In this document: piece after piece, positions 1 to 7,853 of the stretch
Position numbering within the stretch: the first letter of the stretch is position 1
Layout of the letters: each line of letters opens with the position of its first letter
Made by a program: the position numbers and the translations under genes
The notes under the pieces: generated by a model
What the model was told of the DNA's origin: nothing
Database searches by the model: none
What the model saw: only the letters and a program-made list of their open reading frames with translations
Assembly (NCBI GenBank): GCA_015259035.1
Contig: JABZHC010000005.1
Coordinates: 1-35,657 of the forward strand
Direction: 5' to 3'
DNA from: Atopobium sp.
GTDB taxonomy: Bacteria > Actinomycetota > Coriobacteriia > Coriobacteriales > Atopobiaceae
Length of the DNA stretch: 35,657 nt

Positions 1-785
1 GTAGCCTTTACTGCTTCTACAACTTCTGGAGCTACGTGGTAGCGCTCGGTATGAATGACGTGCTTAGTAGGGTCATCCTCTGTTACCAACCTGAAGGTAT
101 CAATACCCACCTCTAGCTCAACAGATGCCCACTGAACACCCTTTGCTTTGATGGTTTCAATGAGCTCAGGAGTAAAGTGAAGACCCGCGGTAGGAGCTGC
201 AGCAGAATGCTCGTCCTGCATAGCATAGACCGTCTGATATTTCTCTGGGTCTCCCTCGTACTGCGTAATATACGGGGGCAGCGGAACGTGTCCTGCCTCA
301 TGAATAGCCTCGTCAAGAGTACGGTCTCCCTGTGCTTCAAAACGCACCAGACGACCTCCCCTGTTGTCGTCAACAAAATCCACAATGGTGCCCGTCAACA
401 CAACAGGAGCTGAGTCAGGAGCATGCAAGCCACCTGCACGGTATTCAATTACTGCGCCAGGCTTAAGGCGCTTACCAGGGTTTACCAGACACTCCCATAC
501 ACTACCCAAAGCATCAATGTCTTCTCGACGTTTTAAAAGCAGCGTTTCTGAGACGCCGCCCGTATTTTGCTTTTTACCTACAAGGCGAGCTGGCATAACG
601 CGCGTCTGATTAACTACAACCAAATCGCCCGGCTCAAGATACTCCACAATATCAGTGAAGCGCTTATGCTCTATGCAGCCATCTTCTCTATGCAGCACCA
701 AAAGCCTACAAGAGTCTCTTGGCTCAGCAGGAGCTTGTGCAATACGTTCTTCTGGAAGGTTGTAATCAAAATCGTCAGTTCGCAT
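1..785 (-). CDS. queA: QueA, tRNA preQ1(34) S-adenosylmethionine ribosyltransferase-isomerase (C-terminus cut by window edge)
   Basis: QueA transfers and isomerises the ribosyl group of S-adenosylmethionine onto preQ1 at tRNA position 34, giving epoxyqueuosine. The visible 261 codons begin MRTDDFDYNLPEERIAQAPA and include the family segments LVVVNQTRVMPARL, GHVPLPPYI and AAPTAGLHFT. Homologues are about 340-350 residues, so roughly the last quarter lies beyond base 1. The ATG (785-783) sits inside the end of queH, an 11-base overlap that suggests translational coupling. QueH, just upstream, performs the next step, so the two genes form a queuosine unit. The identification is secure; only the C-terminus is unseen. 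Confidence 0.97.
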   Translation of the reverse strand, partial: MRTDDFDYNLPEERIAQAPAEPRDSCRLLVLHREDGCIEHKRFTDIVEYLEPGDLVVVNQTRVMPARLVGKKQNTGGVSETLLLKRREDIDALGSVWECLVNPGKRLKPGAVIEYRAGGLHAPDSAPVVLTGTIVDFVDDNRGGRLVRFEAQGDRTLDEAIHEAGHVPLPPYITQYEGDPEKYQTVYAMQDEHSAAAPTAGLHFTPELIETIKAKGVQWASVELEVGIDTFRLVTEDDPTKHVIHTERYHVAPEVVEAVKA

Positions 786-1407
786 GACGTGCTGCCTTTC
801 TTGCGTCACGAGCTTCATGACGCTCTATCTGAGCCTCGGCCGCAGAATATCTGCAACCGCAATAATTTTGTCGATACATACCAAGCTCACGAGACTCTTT
901 TGTAGCCTCTGGGTAAAACGGACGGAAATCTCTCCATACAGGTGTCAGTCCATGAGCATGCGCAATGGACACCAGCTCATCCTCGCACGCATCAAAGAGC
1001 TGATAGGGCGAGACAGCCAGTGTTGTAGAAACGTATTCAAACCCGCGCTCAGCCGCCACACGACAACTCTCTGCCAAGCGGATTGCGTAACAAGCACGAC
1101 AGCGACGATCTCGCTCAAACCCTTGGGGCGCAACAGCTCGCTCCCACTGCTCTCGCGGATCTCCTGCCACAATTACCTCAACATGAGCTTCTTCTTGAGC
1201 CCACGTAAGTAAGGTTTGAAGACGCCTGTCGTGCTCTTCAACTGGCTGAATATTAGGATTAGTCCAGCAGATGGTTGGCTCAAAGCCCTCTTCCCTCAAA
1301 TGTTTTAAAGGTTCAAGTGAGCATGGACCACAGCATGCATGGAGCAGCAGCGGTGTTCCCGGCTCTACTGAAAGAGTCTCAATTGACTGAAGCATGTTTG
1401 AAGCCAT
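775..1407 (-). CDS. queH: QueH, epoxyqueuosine reductase (DUF208 family)
   Basis: QueH reduces epoxyqueuosine in tRNA to queuosine and is the non-cobalamin alternative to QueG. The 210-residue protein has the family's cysteine signatures: LLHACCGPC (Cys25, Cys26, Cys29), RCRACY (Cys103, Cys106) and YRQNYCGC (Cys183, Cys185), which hold the iron-sulfur and metal centres. Length is normal. Its ATG overlaps the stop codon of the upstream CPBP gene by one base, and its end overlaps the queA start, so the three genes are probably one transcript. Adjacency to queA, the preceding enzyme of the pathway, supports the call. Confidence 0.95.
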   Translation of the reverse strand: MASNMLQSIETLSVEPGTPLLLHACCGPCSLEPLKHLREEGFEPTICWTNPNIQPVEEHDRRLQTLLTWAQEEAHVEVIVAGDPREQWERAVAPQGFERDRRCRACYAIRLAESCRVAAERGFEYVSTTLAVSPYQLFDACEDELVSIAHAHGLTPVWRDFRPFYPEATKESRELGMYRQNYCGCRYSAAEAQIERHEARDARKAARHAN

Positions 1408-2273
1408 TAGTTCTTCTCGCCTTGTGCCTCATAACATTTCCAACCTACTATAGCGCAGGCAGCAAGGCATACAAAAATGGTAACAACGCTTGCTTCGATA
1501 CCGTAGGCGCCACCCGAGATAAACTCAGATGCTGCAGGATACGCTGTTAAGAGCGTGGTAGGAAGAAGCGTGGTGGTAACCGAGATGCCCAGAATAGGGC
1601 CGGTTACAAAGTTCCAGATAAAGTGCATAGCAATGGTCATGAGCAGATTATCGGTAAGCCAAAACACCAAGCCATAGAGAATGCCCATCAAAAAGACTGA
1701 GATTGCTGCGGCAATAGAGATGTTAGGCGTTAGTCCATACGTTGCGGTAAAGAGTACTGCTTGAAGCACAAGCGCTACAGGGAAAGAACTCTTTGCTGCA
1801 ACACCAGTTTGTAGGTAACCTCTAAACAAGATTTCTTCTGCTGCGGACTCAATAAGGGTTGCCACAAGTAAGAAGAGAGCAGCAAAAATGTTATAGGAAG
1901 CGTTGAAGTTAAAGTCAAAGCCTTCAATGAGCATGATAGAGCCAAAGGTAAACAGCACCATCAAAAAGCCAAAGGTAACTCCGCGCATAAATCCTGGCCA
2001 GGAGCTTACTCGAAGACCCAAAGACCTAAAATCTCGCTTATTGACGCGGGTAATCCACACAAGAATCAAGCCGCCTGCCAACATGCTTCCTAGAAGACCC
2101 AACACGGCTGGAAGGATGTCATTGGGTGGGAGCTCTCCCATAACCATCAGTGGAATATGACACACAAACATGAGTAAAAGCGCAAGGTCAGCCACAAGGA
2201 AGGGCGTCACCACAGACTTTGGTGGATCCTTTAGGACAAACTCAAGGCTTGTCTTTGGCTTTTTTCTTCCCAC
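1407..2273 (-). CDS. CPBP-family intramembrane protein (CAAX protease/bacteriocin-processing type)
   Basis: This 288-residue protein has about eight hydrophobic segments. Motif 1 of the CPBP/Abi family is intact: EEILFR, Glu146-Glu147 and Arg151. Motif 4 is also present, with His217 and Asn221 in MHFIWN. The motif 2 histidine, normally FxxxH, appears to be Tyr179 (FTATY), so proteolytic activity is uncertain. Family members are membrane metalloproteases or structural relatives that process prenylated or peptide substrates; the substrate here cannot be told. Translation starts at GTG 2273, supported by AAGGAGAG just upstream. It is the first gene ahead of queH and queA, with no obvious functional link to them. 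It diverges from the tRNA synthetase gene at 2401. Confidence 0.88.
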   Translation of the reverse strand: MGRKKPKTSLEFVLKDPPKSVVTPFLVADLALLLMFVCHIPLMVMGELPPNDILPAVLGLLGSMLAGGLILVWITRVNKRDFRSLGLRVSSWPGFMRGVTFGFLMVLFTFGSIMLIEGFDFNFNASYNIFAALFLLVATLIESAAEEILFRGYLQTGVAAKSSFPVALVLQAVLFTATYGLTPNISIAAAISVFLMGILYGLVFWLTDNLLMTIAMHFIWNFVTGPILGISVTTTLLPTTLLTAYPAASEFISGGAYGIEASVVTIFVCLAACAIVGWKCYEAQGEKN

Positions 2274-2400
2274 AAACTCTCCTTACATAATTTCTACTCA
2301 CTATAGTATCGACTTCTGAATCTATTCGTGTAGTGAATCAAAAAAGATTAGAATAAGAAGATAATTTGCGTAATCTACTAATTCCAACTGCGAGGTATCC

Positions 2401-4440
2401 ATGGCCGAAAGCTACGACATGAACAACCGCCCTCATTTTCCTAAGCGCGCTGTCATTACCGGTGGTATGCCCTACGGTAACAAGAATCTCCACTTTGGAC
2501 ATATTGCGGGCGTCTTTGTCCCAGCAGATTTCTTTGCTCGTTTCTTAAGAGATCGAATTGGCCAGAAAAACGTTTTGTTTATCTCGGGAACTGATTGCTA
2601 TGGCTCTCCTATTGCAGAGGGCTATCGCAAAAAGGTTGAAGAAGAGGGCTACGAGGGTACCATCCTTGATTACGTTAATCATAATCACAACCTGCAGAAA
2701 AGCGCTCTTAACGCCTACAATATCTCGCTTGATTTCTACGGCGGTTCCGCGCTAGAACCCGCCGCAAAGATCCACGAAGAGATGGCTGACAGCATCATGC
2801 ACCGCCTCTACGAGCGCGGTAAACTCTCCAAGCTCTCAACTAAACAGTTTTATGATACCGAGGCTCAAACATTCCTTAACGGCCGCCAGGTCAATGGACG
2901 CTGCCCTATCAAGGGTTGTAAGTCAGAGAAGGCTTATGCAGAAGAATGTGACCTGGGCCATCAGTTCAACCCAGAAGAGCTCATTGCTCCTGTTTCACAG
3001 CTCACCGGCACCACACCAGAGCTTCGCCCTGCACCAAGCTGGTACTTTGACCTGCCACAATATAAAGAGTTCTTAAACAATCTTGTAGAGAAGTGGAAGA
3101 ACAACCCACAGATTCGCTCTGTTGTTACTTCTACCGTTCAAGAGACTCTGACCGAGCCTATTATCTATATCCAAAACTCTTACCGCCAAGACTTTGACGG
3201 CGTTTCCTCTTCTCTCCCAGCTCATAGCGTTATTGAGCCAGAAGGCAATGCATCTTCCTTCTCTGTTGTTTTTGAAAACTGGCAAGATAGAGATGAAGCT
3301 CGCGAGAAACTCAAAGAGGCTGGAATTCGCTTTAGAACAAGCAAGACGCTCCTGCCTTACCGCATGACAGGCAATATTTCTTGGGGCCTTAAGTCTCCAG
3401 ACATTGAAGATCTCAAAGACCTTACCATCTGGGTTTGGACTGAGTCCCTTTGGGCTCCTATCACCTTCACACGTGCTGCTCTTTCTGAAGACGCTAGCAA
3501 CGGTAGTTCTCGCTACTCTTCTGACGAGTGGCGCGATTGGTGGTGCAGTGACGATGCTGCTGTCTACCAGTTTATTGGTCAGGATAACATCTTCTTCTAC
3601 TGCATTGTCCAGAACCCACTGTGGGATGCACTTGATTGGGGTCTTATCACCGATACTCCCGTTGCTAACTACCACATTCTCTTCATGAACAAGAAGGCTT
3701 CCAGCTCTGGTGCTATCAAGCCTCCAATGGCTGAAGAGCTCCTTGAGTCCTACACTCCAGAGCAGCTCCGCGCTCACTGGCTCTCGCTTGGCCTTGATCA
3801 GCGCGCCGTGTCCTTCTCGCCAAAGGCTTTTGACACCTCCGTTTCCAGGAAGGGCAAAAACGGCGAGCCAGATCTTCTGGTAAAGGATGATCCTCGCGTT
3901 GTTGATCCAGCGCTCAAGGAGTCAGCATTTCTCACTAACATCTTTAACCGCATGGCTCGTAGCTGCCTGTATGGTGCGGCCAATGCGTGTGGTGGTCACC
4001 TGCCTATCAGTGAGCCTCACCAGGAAGTTATCGATGCTGCTCAAGAGGTTCTGCTGAAGTACGAGCAGCTTGCATACGGCTTTGACGCACACTCTGCACT
4101 TGCCGCTGTTGATGAGTACGCTCGCACAGAAAACAAGCGTTGGGGCGAGGCTTCCAAGGCCGCTCAGGGCAATGACGAGGCCTACGACCAGGCACTTGCT
4201 GATGCATTCTATGCACTCAAGACCATCACGCTGCTTATGCACCCGGCTGTTCCGGAAGGCTGCGAGCGCATTGCAGATGCTCTCAACTTCCCACATGAGG
4301 AGTTCTTCTCTTGGGAGAACGCCTTTATGGGTCCAAAAGAGCTTGCAGCAAAGCTTGGCCAGAGCGCAGAGGAGCACCAGCTTGAAGAGCTCCCTCCTCG
4401 CTTTGACTTCTTCAAAGCACATCCAAGCCAGAAGAACTAA
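2401..4440 (+). CDS. metG: Divergent methionyl-type class I aminoacyl-tRNA synthetase
   Basis: The order of motifs is that of MetRS, which charges tRNA(Met). The nucleotide-binding loop GGMPYGNKNLHFGH has a HIGH-like HFGH at residues 31-34. A zinc-knuckle-like cluster follows (Cys168, Cys173, Cys183, His187), then a segment NISWGLKSPD and a KMSKS-like KASSSG at 432-437. A helical anticodon-binding region fills the C-terminal part. Several blocks differ from typical MetRS: KASSSG lacks the second lysine, WTESLWAPI stands where an aromatic/Asp block is usual, and about 80 residues (roughly 243-330) look inserted. There is no C-terminal tRNA-binding domain. It could be the housekeeping enzyme of this clade or a paralogue. 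The start has GCGAGG upstream, and the hydrolase follows 21 bases after the stop. Confidence 0.78.
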   Translation: MAESYDMNNRPHFPKRAVITGGMPYGNKNLHFGHIAGVFVPADFFARFLRDRIGQKNVLFISGTDCYGSPIAEGYRKKVEEEGYEGTILDYVNHNHNLQKSALNAYNISLDFYGGSALEPAAKIHEEMADSIMHRLYERGKLSKLSTKQFYDTEAQTFLNGRQVNGRCPIKGCKSEKAYAEECDLGHQFNPEELIAPVSQLTGTTPELRPAPSWYFDLPQYKEFLNNLVEKWKNNPQIRSVVTSTVQETLTEPIIYIQNSYRQDFDGVSSSLPAHSVIEPEGNASSFSVVFENWQDRDEAREKLKEAGIRFRTSKTLLPYRMTGNISWGLKSPDIEDLKDLTIWVWTESLWAPITFTRAALSEDASNGSSRYSSDEWRDWWCSDDAAVYQFIGQDNIFFYCIVQNPLWDALDWGLITDTPVANYHILFMNKKASSSGAIKPPMAEELLESYTPEQLRAHWLSLGLDQRAVSFSPKAFDTSVSRKGKNGEPDLLVKDDPRVVDPALKESAFLTNIFNRMARSCLYGAANACGGHLPISEPHQEVIDAAQEVLLKYEQLAYGFDAHSALAAVDEYARTENKRWGEASKAAQGNDEAYDQALADAFYALKTITLLMHPAVPEGCERIADALNFPHEEFFSWENAFMGPKELAAKLGQSAEEHQLEELPPRFDFFKAHPSQKN

Positions 4441-4461
4441 AACACGCAGCTAGGAGCATAC

Positions 4462-5358
4462 GTGGTTGAGTTTCCACCCGTCTACCGCCCAAAACCTTAT
4501 AGCAAGCCAACAGCACACCTGAAGAGCCATCTTCGGGTGTTGCTTGATGACGGCGCAGAAATTGCAACGTTTGTCTACACTCCCCACACCTCTGATGGCG
4601 AGAAACCCTGTGAAGACCTCGCTTCAACTGCGGATTATTTAGCATTTGTTCCCGACGATACCTTTGCAACTCCCATTGTTTTTCTCCACGGAAATGGAGA
4701 AGAGCACGGCATCTTTGGCACCATCATTGACGAAGTATGCAGCCGCGGCTACATCGCAATTGGTATTGATTCAAGAGATCAGGGGCTAAGTACTAGAGGA
4801 ACGGCCACCTTTACCTACGAGCAGATGGCAGAAGATGCGTATGTTGTCCTGAAGCAGCTTGGTGTTTCATCTGCTCATATTGTGGGCTTTTCTGACGGAG
4901 CTATTCTTGGTCTTCTTCTGGCACGTGACTATCCAGACGTAGTTGCTTCTCTTGTATCTATCGGAGCAAATCTTGAGCCTGATACTCTGGGTGATATGAC
5001 CTGGCTCTATGAAAGTATCGAGGGCAATAAACGTTGGGCAGTTGAAGGCTGGGAAGGTGCTGTTCTAGAAGATGGCTATCCTGTTCCCTCACCTGCTGAA
5101 GCGGCGCGCATTGCAGAACATCTTGAGCTCATGGTAGACAACCCACATATTGATCCCGCGTCCCTTGAACACATCTCCGTTCCTGTTGTTGTCATGGCAG
5201 GTGAATACGATGAGATTTATCCAGAGGAAACTCGCCGTATTGCTGAGGCAATCCCTACCGCTCGACTTCTCTTCATTCCAGGATGTCCTCACAATGTTCC
5301 CAAGGTATCTCCGGGTGCAGTGGTGAGAAGAATTTTTGCAAATTTTGCCTATCTTTAA
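4462..5358 (+). CDS. Alpha/beta hydrolase
   Basis: A 298-residue alpha/beta-hydrolase-fold protein. The strand after the cap start is PIVFLHGNGE (oxyanion loop HGNG at 76-79), the nucleophile elbow is GFSDGA with Ser144, the acid is probably Asp250 in AGEYDE, and the histidine is His277 in GCPHNVP. The triad is therefore complete, and esterase or lipase-like chemistry is likely, but the substrate is unknown. The start is GTG 4462 with AGGAG five bases upstream. It follows the tRNA synthetase gene by only 21 bases and is probably cotranscribed with it. No signal peptide is seen, so it should be cytoplasmic. Confidence 0.88.
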   Translation: MVEFPPVYRPKPYSKPTAHLKSHLRVLLDDGAEIATFVYTPHTSDGEKPCEDLASTADYLAFVPDDTFATPIVFLHGNGEEHGIFGTIIDEVCSRGYIAIGIDSRDQGLSTRGTATFTYEQMAEDAYVVLKQLGVSSAHIVGFSDGAILGLLLARDYPDVVASLVSIGANLEPDTLGDMTWLYESIEGNKRWAVEGWEGAVLEDGYPVPSPAEAARIAEHLELMVDNPHIDPASLEHISVPVVVMAGEYDEIYPEETRRIAEAIPTARLLFIPGCPHNVPKVSPGAVVRRIFANFAYL

Positions 5359-5416
5359 GAACAGAGCTGGAACTCTAACCTGATTTACCTGCTTTTGTTT
5401 CAAGAAAATAAAACTT

Positions 5417-5439
5417 AGGTACTTAATTGTTAAGTACCT
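5417..5439. promoter_or_regulatory. Probable MarR operator (10-bp perfect inverted repeat)
   Basis: AGGTACTTAA (5417-5426) and TTAAGTACCT (5430-5439) form a perfect dyad with a 3-base spacer, 64 bases before the marR start. Its right arm touches the proposed -35 element. A further AGGTACT (5495-5501) overlaps the ribosome-binding site of marR, and AAATACCTTA (5463-5472) resembles the right arm. Autoregulation by MarR is an inference from position and symmetry. Confidence 0.75.
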
Positions 5440-5466
5440 TGATATCTCAGAAATTTTGAGTAAAAT
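5439..5466 (+). promoter_or_regulatory. Candidate sigma-70-type promoter for marR-ABC operon
   Basis: TTGATA (5439-5444), a 16-base spacer and TAAAAT (5461-5466). The -35 box begins at the last base of the operator dyad, so a bound repressor would block it. A strong GGGAGG (5492-5497) precedes the marR ATG. Confidence 0.6.
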
Positions 5467-5502
5467 ACCTTACAAGAATTATTTCTGTTATGGGAGGTAC
5501 TC

Positions 5503-5967
5503 ATGCATCAAGCACCTACCTCACCTACTCAAGAGATGCGCATTATTCGCAATCTTGGCCATCTAGGTCATTATCTTTACATCACGCGCGGATGCCGTGG
5601 CGGTCAACAATTTATTTTGACTGCGCTCTATCGTGATGGAGATATGACACAAAAAGATCTTCTCGCCAAGACAAAGAATACCTCTGCATCTCTTTCAGAA
5701 ATGGTGAGCAAACTTGAAGCAAAAGGTCTTGTTGAACGTACTCGTGTAGACAAAGACCGCAGGCAGACACTTCTTTCTTTGACAAAAGAAGGTCAAAAAC
5801 AAGCAAAAGAAGCTCAAGAGGCCATCGAGTCATTTGAAGCGCGCGCATTGTCTGTTCTTTCTGATGAAGAAAAAGTTACATTCTGCGCATATCTAGATCG
5901 TTTAGTTGAACATTGGGACACAATTAACAGAGACGAGAAGGGAGAAACAGCATGTCAGAAGAAGTAA
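5503..5967 (+). CDS. MarR-family transcriptional regulator
   Basis: A 154-residue winged-helix regulator. The helix-turn-helix covers about residues 45-75 (MTQKDLLAKTKNTSASLSEM, then VSKLEAKGLVER), and the wing is RTRVDKDRRQTLLSLT at about 79-94. The N- and C-terminal helices would form the dimer interface. The gene overlaps the first ABC transporter gene by 16 bases, an arrangement typical of a repressor cotranscribed with the exporter it controls. The palindrome at 5417-5439 is its likely binding site. The inducer is unknown; hydrophobic drugs or antimicrobial compounds are usual for such pairs. Confidence 0.93.
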   Translation: MHQAPTSPTQEMRIIRNLGHLGHYLYITRGCRGGQQFILTALYRDGDMTQKDLLAKTKNTSASLSEMVSKLEAKGLVERTRVDKDRRQTLLSLTKEGQKQAKEAQEAIESFEARALSVLSDEEKVTFCAYLDRLVEHWDTINRDEKGETACQKK

Positions 5968-7853
5968 CTTCAACTGAAGAACTTGAAAACATAATTGAAT
6001 CAACTGAAGCAGAAACTGCTATGGTTCCCTCTGCTCTGACAGGTATTGTAGATGTCAGCAATCTTTCCATTAAAGAGATTGCTTTAGTGCTTTCAAAGAG
6101 TATCGGTGAGTTCAAAAGAGACACTATTCTCACTCCTCTCTTTGTGTTAATTGAGACCATCTTAGAAATCCTCATTCCTTTTAGAACAGCCAATCTTGTT
6201 GATACGCTTCGTACGGGGGCAGAACTAAACGCTGTCATTCAGTCTGGAGCTGTTCTTGCTGTTATGGCAATGCTATCGCTGCTGTTTGGAACACTATCCG
6301 GTATTTCTGTTGCCAAAGCATCCACGGGCTTTGCACGCAATCTTCGTCGTGATATGTTCCGTAATATCCAAAATTTCTCGTTTACCACTATTGATGCGTT
6401 CTCTTCGTCATCGTTAGTAACACGCCTTACTACGGATATTTCTAACGTACAAATGGCATTTATGATGCTCATCCGCCTGGCCGTTCGTGCTCCGTTTATG
6501 TTTATTGCAGCGTTTATTGCTGGCTTTATCATGGGCGGCTGGCTTGCCATTATTTTTGTTGCCGTCATGCCTCTTCTAGGAATTGGTCTCTACTTCATTA
6601 TTTCTAGAGTCATTCCTATTTTTAAAAAGGTATTTAAGAGGTACGACGCACTCAATGAATCCGCTGAAGAAAACTTGGCTGGTATCCGCGTTGTTAAGTC
6701 ATTTGTAAATGAAAACTTCGAGCGTCAGAAATTTGATAAGGCTTCAGAAGAACTGCGCGAAGATTTTACAGCAGCCGAGAGGCTCATGGCTCTGAACTCT
6801 CCATTTATGAACTTCACTATTTACGTGCTGTTTGTCTTCATTCTGTACTTTGGCTCGTACCTGATTGTCTCTTCTCAGGGAACTGCATTTGGCGTTGGAC
6901 AGCTTTCTTCGCTTATTACGTATGGCTTTATGATGCTTATGGCACTCATGATGCTTTCCTTTGTCTTTGCCATGATCATCATTGCAGAAGAAGGTGCTCG
7001 CCGCATCTGTGAGGTACTTCTTGCAACTTCCACTATTAACAACCCAGAAAATCCTTTGACTGAGGTTACAGACGGATCCATTGATTTTGAGAACGTTGGA
7101 TTCTCCTATTCCGGTCCAGAGGGTCGAGAAGCCCTGTCTGGTGTAGATCTTCACATCAACTCTGGTGAGGTCATCGGTATCATCGGTGGTACCGGTTCTG
7201 CAAAGTCCACGCTGGTGCAGCTCATTCCTCGCCTATACGATGTAACCGCTGGTAGCGTTTCTGTTGGTGGACACAATGTCAAAGACTATGACATTGACAC
7301 TCTTCGTGGTGCTGTTGCCATGGTTCTTCAGAAAAACGTTCTCTTTAGCGGCACCATCAAAGAGAATCTCCTGTGGGGTAACCCTCACGCTACCGATGAA
7401 GAGATTCTTGAGGCAGCTCGTCTTGCTCAGGCTGATAGCTTTGTTCAAACCTTCCCTGATAAATATGAGACTCATATCGAGCAGGGCGGCAATAACGTTT
7501 CTGGTGGTCAGAAGCAAAGACTCTGTATTGCGCGCGCACTGCTTAGACGCCCAAAAGTACTTATTCTTGATGACTCTACCAGTGCTGTTGATACAAAGAC
7601 AGATTCTTTAATTCGCTCTGGTCTTAAAGATTTCTTGCCTGATACCACCAAGATCATCATTGCTCAGCGTACTTCCAGTATCGAAGAATCTGACAAGATT
7701 ATTGTTCTGGACAACGGTCGCATTAACGCAATTGGTACGCACAAAGAACTCCTGAAAGATAACCCAATCTACCGTGAGGTGTACTTCTCACAGAACAAGC
7801 AAAGTGTTGATGAAAATCAGTCTCAGGAAGGTGAGGTGACTTCTCATGAGTAG
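5952..7853 (+). CDS. ABC exporter half-transporter, subunit with degenerate ATP site
   Basis: A 633-residue fusion of a six-helix membrane domain (about 75-350) and an ATPase domain (about 380-610). Walker A is GGTGSAKST (412-420), with Ala for the usual Gly. The signature is VSGGQ (516-520). Walker B ends in Asp540-Asp541 where the catalytic Glu is usual, and the switch histidine is Gln572 (AQRTSS). These substitutions mark the non-hydrolysing site of heterodimeric exporters of the BmrCD and TM287/288 kind. The partner is the next gene, which overlaps by 8 bases. About 50 acidic residues precede the first helix. The substrate is unknown, but the MarR gene upstream suggests an inducible drug or toxic-compound exporter. 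Confidence 0.93.
   Translation: MSEEVTSTEELENIIESTEAETAMVPSALTGIVDVSNLSIKEIALVLSKSIGEFKRDTILTPLFVLIETILEILIPFRTANLVDTLRTGAELNAVIQSGAVLAVMAMLSLLFGTLSGISVAKASTGFARNLRRDMFRNIQNFSFTTIDAFSSSSLVTRLTTDISNVQMAFMMLIRLAVRAPFMFIAAFIAGFIMGGWLAIIFVAVMPLLGIGLYFIISRVIPIFKKVFKRYDALNESAEENLAGIRVVKSFVNENFERQKFDKASEELREDFTAAERLMALNSPFMNFTIYVLFVFILYFGSYLIVSSQGTAFGVGQLSSLITYGFMMLMALMMLSFVFAMIIIAEEGARRICEVLLATSTINNPENPLTEVTDGSIDFENVGFSYSGPEGREALSGVDLHINSGEVIGIIGGTGSAKSTLVQLIPRLYDVTAGSVSVGGHNVKDYDIDTLRGAVAMVLQKNVLFSGTIKENLLWGNPHATDEEILEAARLAQADSFVQTFPDKYETHIEQGGNNVSGGQKQRLCIARALLRRPKVLILDDSTSAVDTKTDSLIRSGLKDFLPDTTKIIIAQRTSSIEESDKIIVLDNGRINAIGTHKELLKDNPIYREVYFSQNKQSVDENQSQEGEVTSHE

Noticed and set aside
2274..2400. 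T-box or other leader RNA ahead of the tRNA synthetase gene
   Set aside because: The 127-base divergent spacer is AT-rich, and shows no T-box motif or terminator hairpin.
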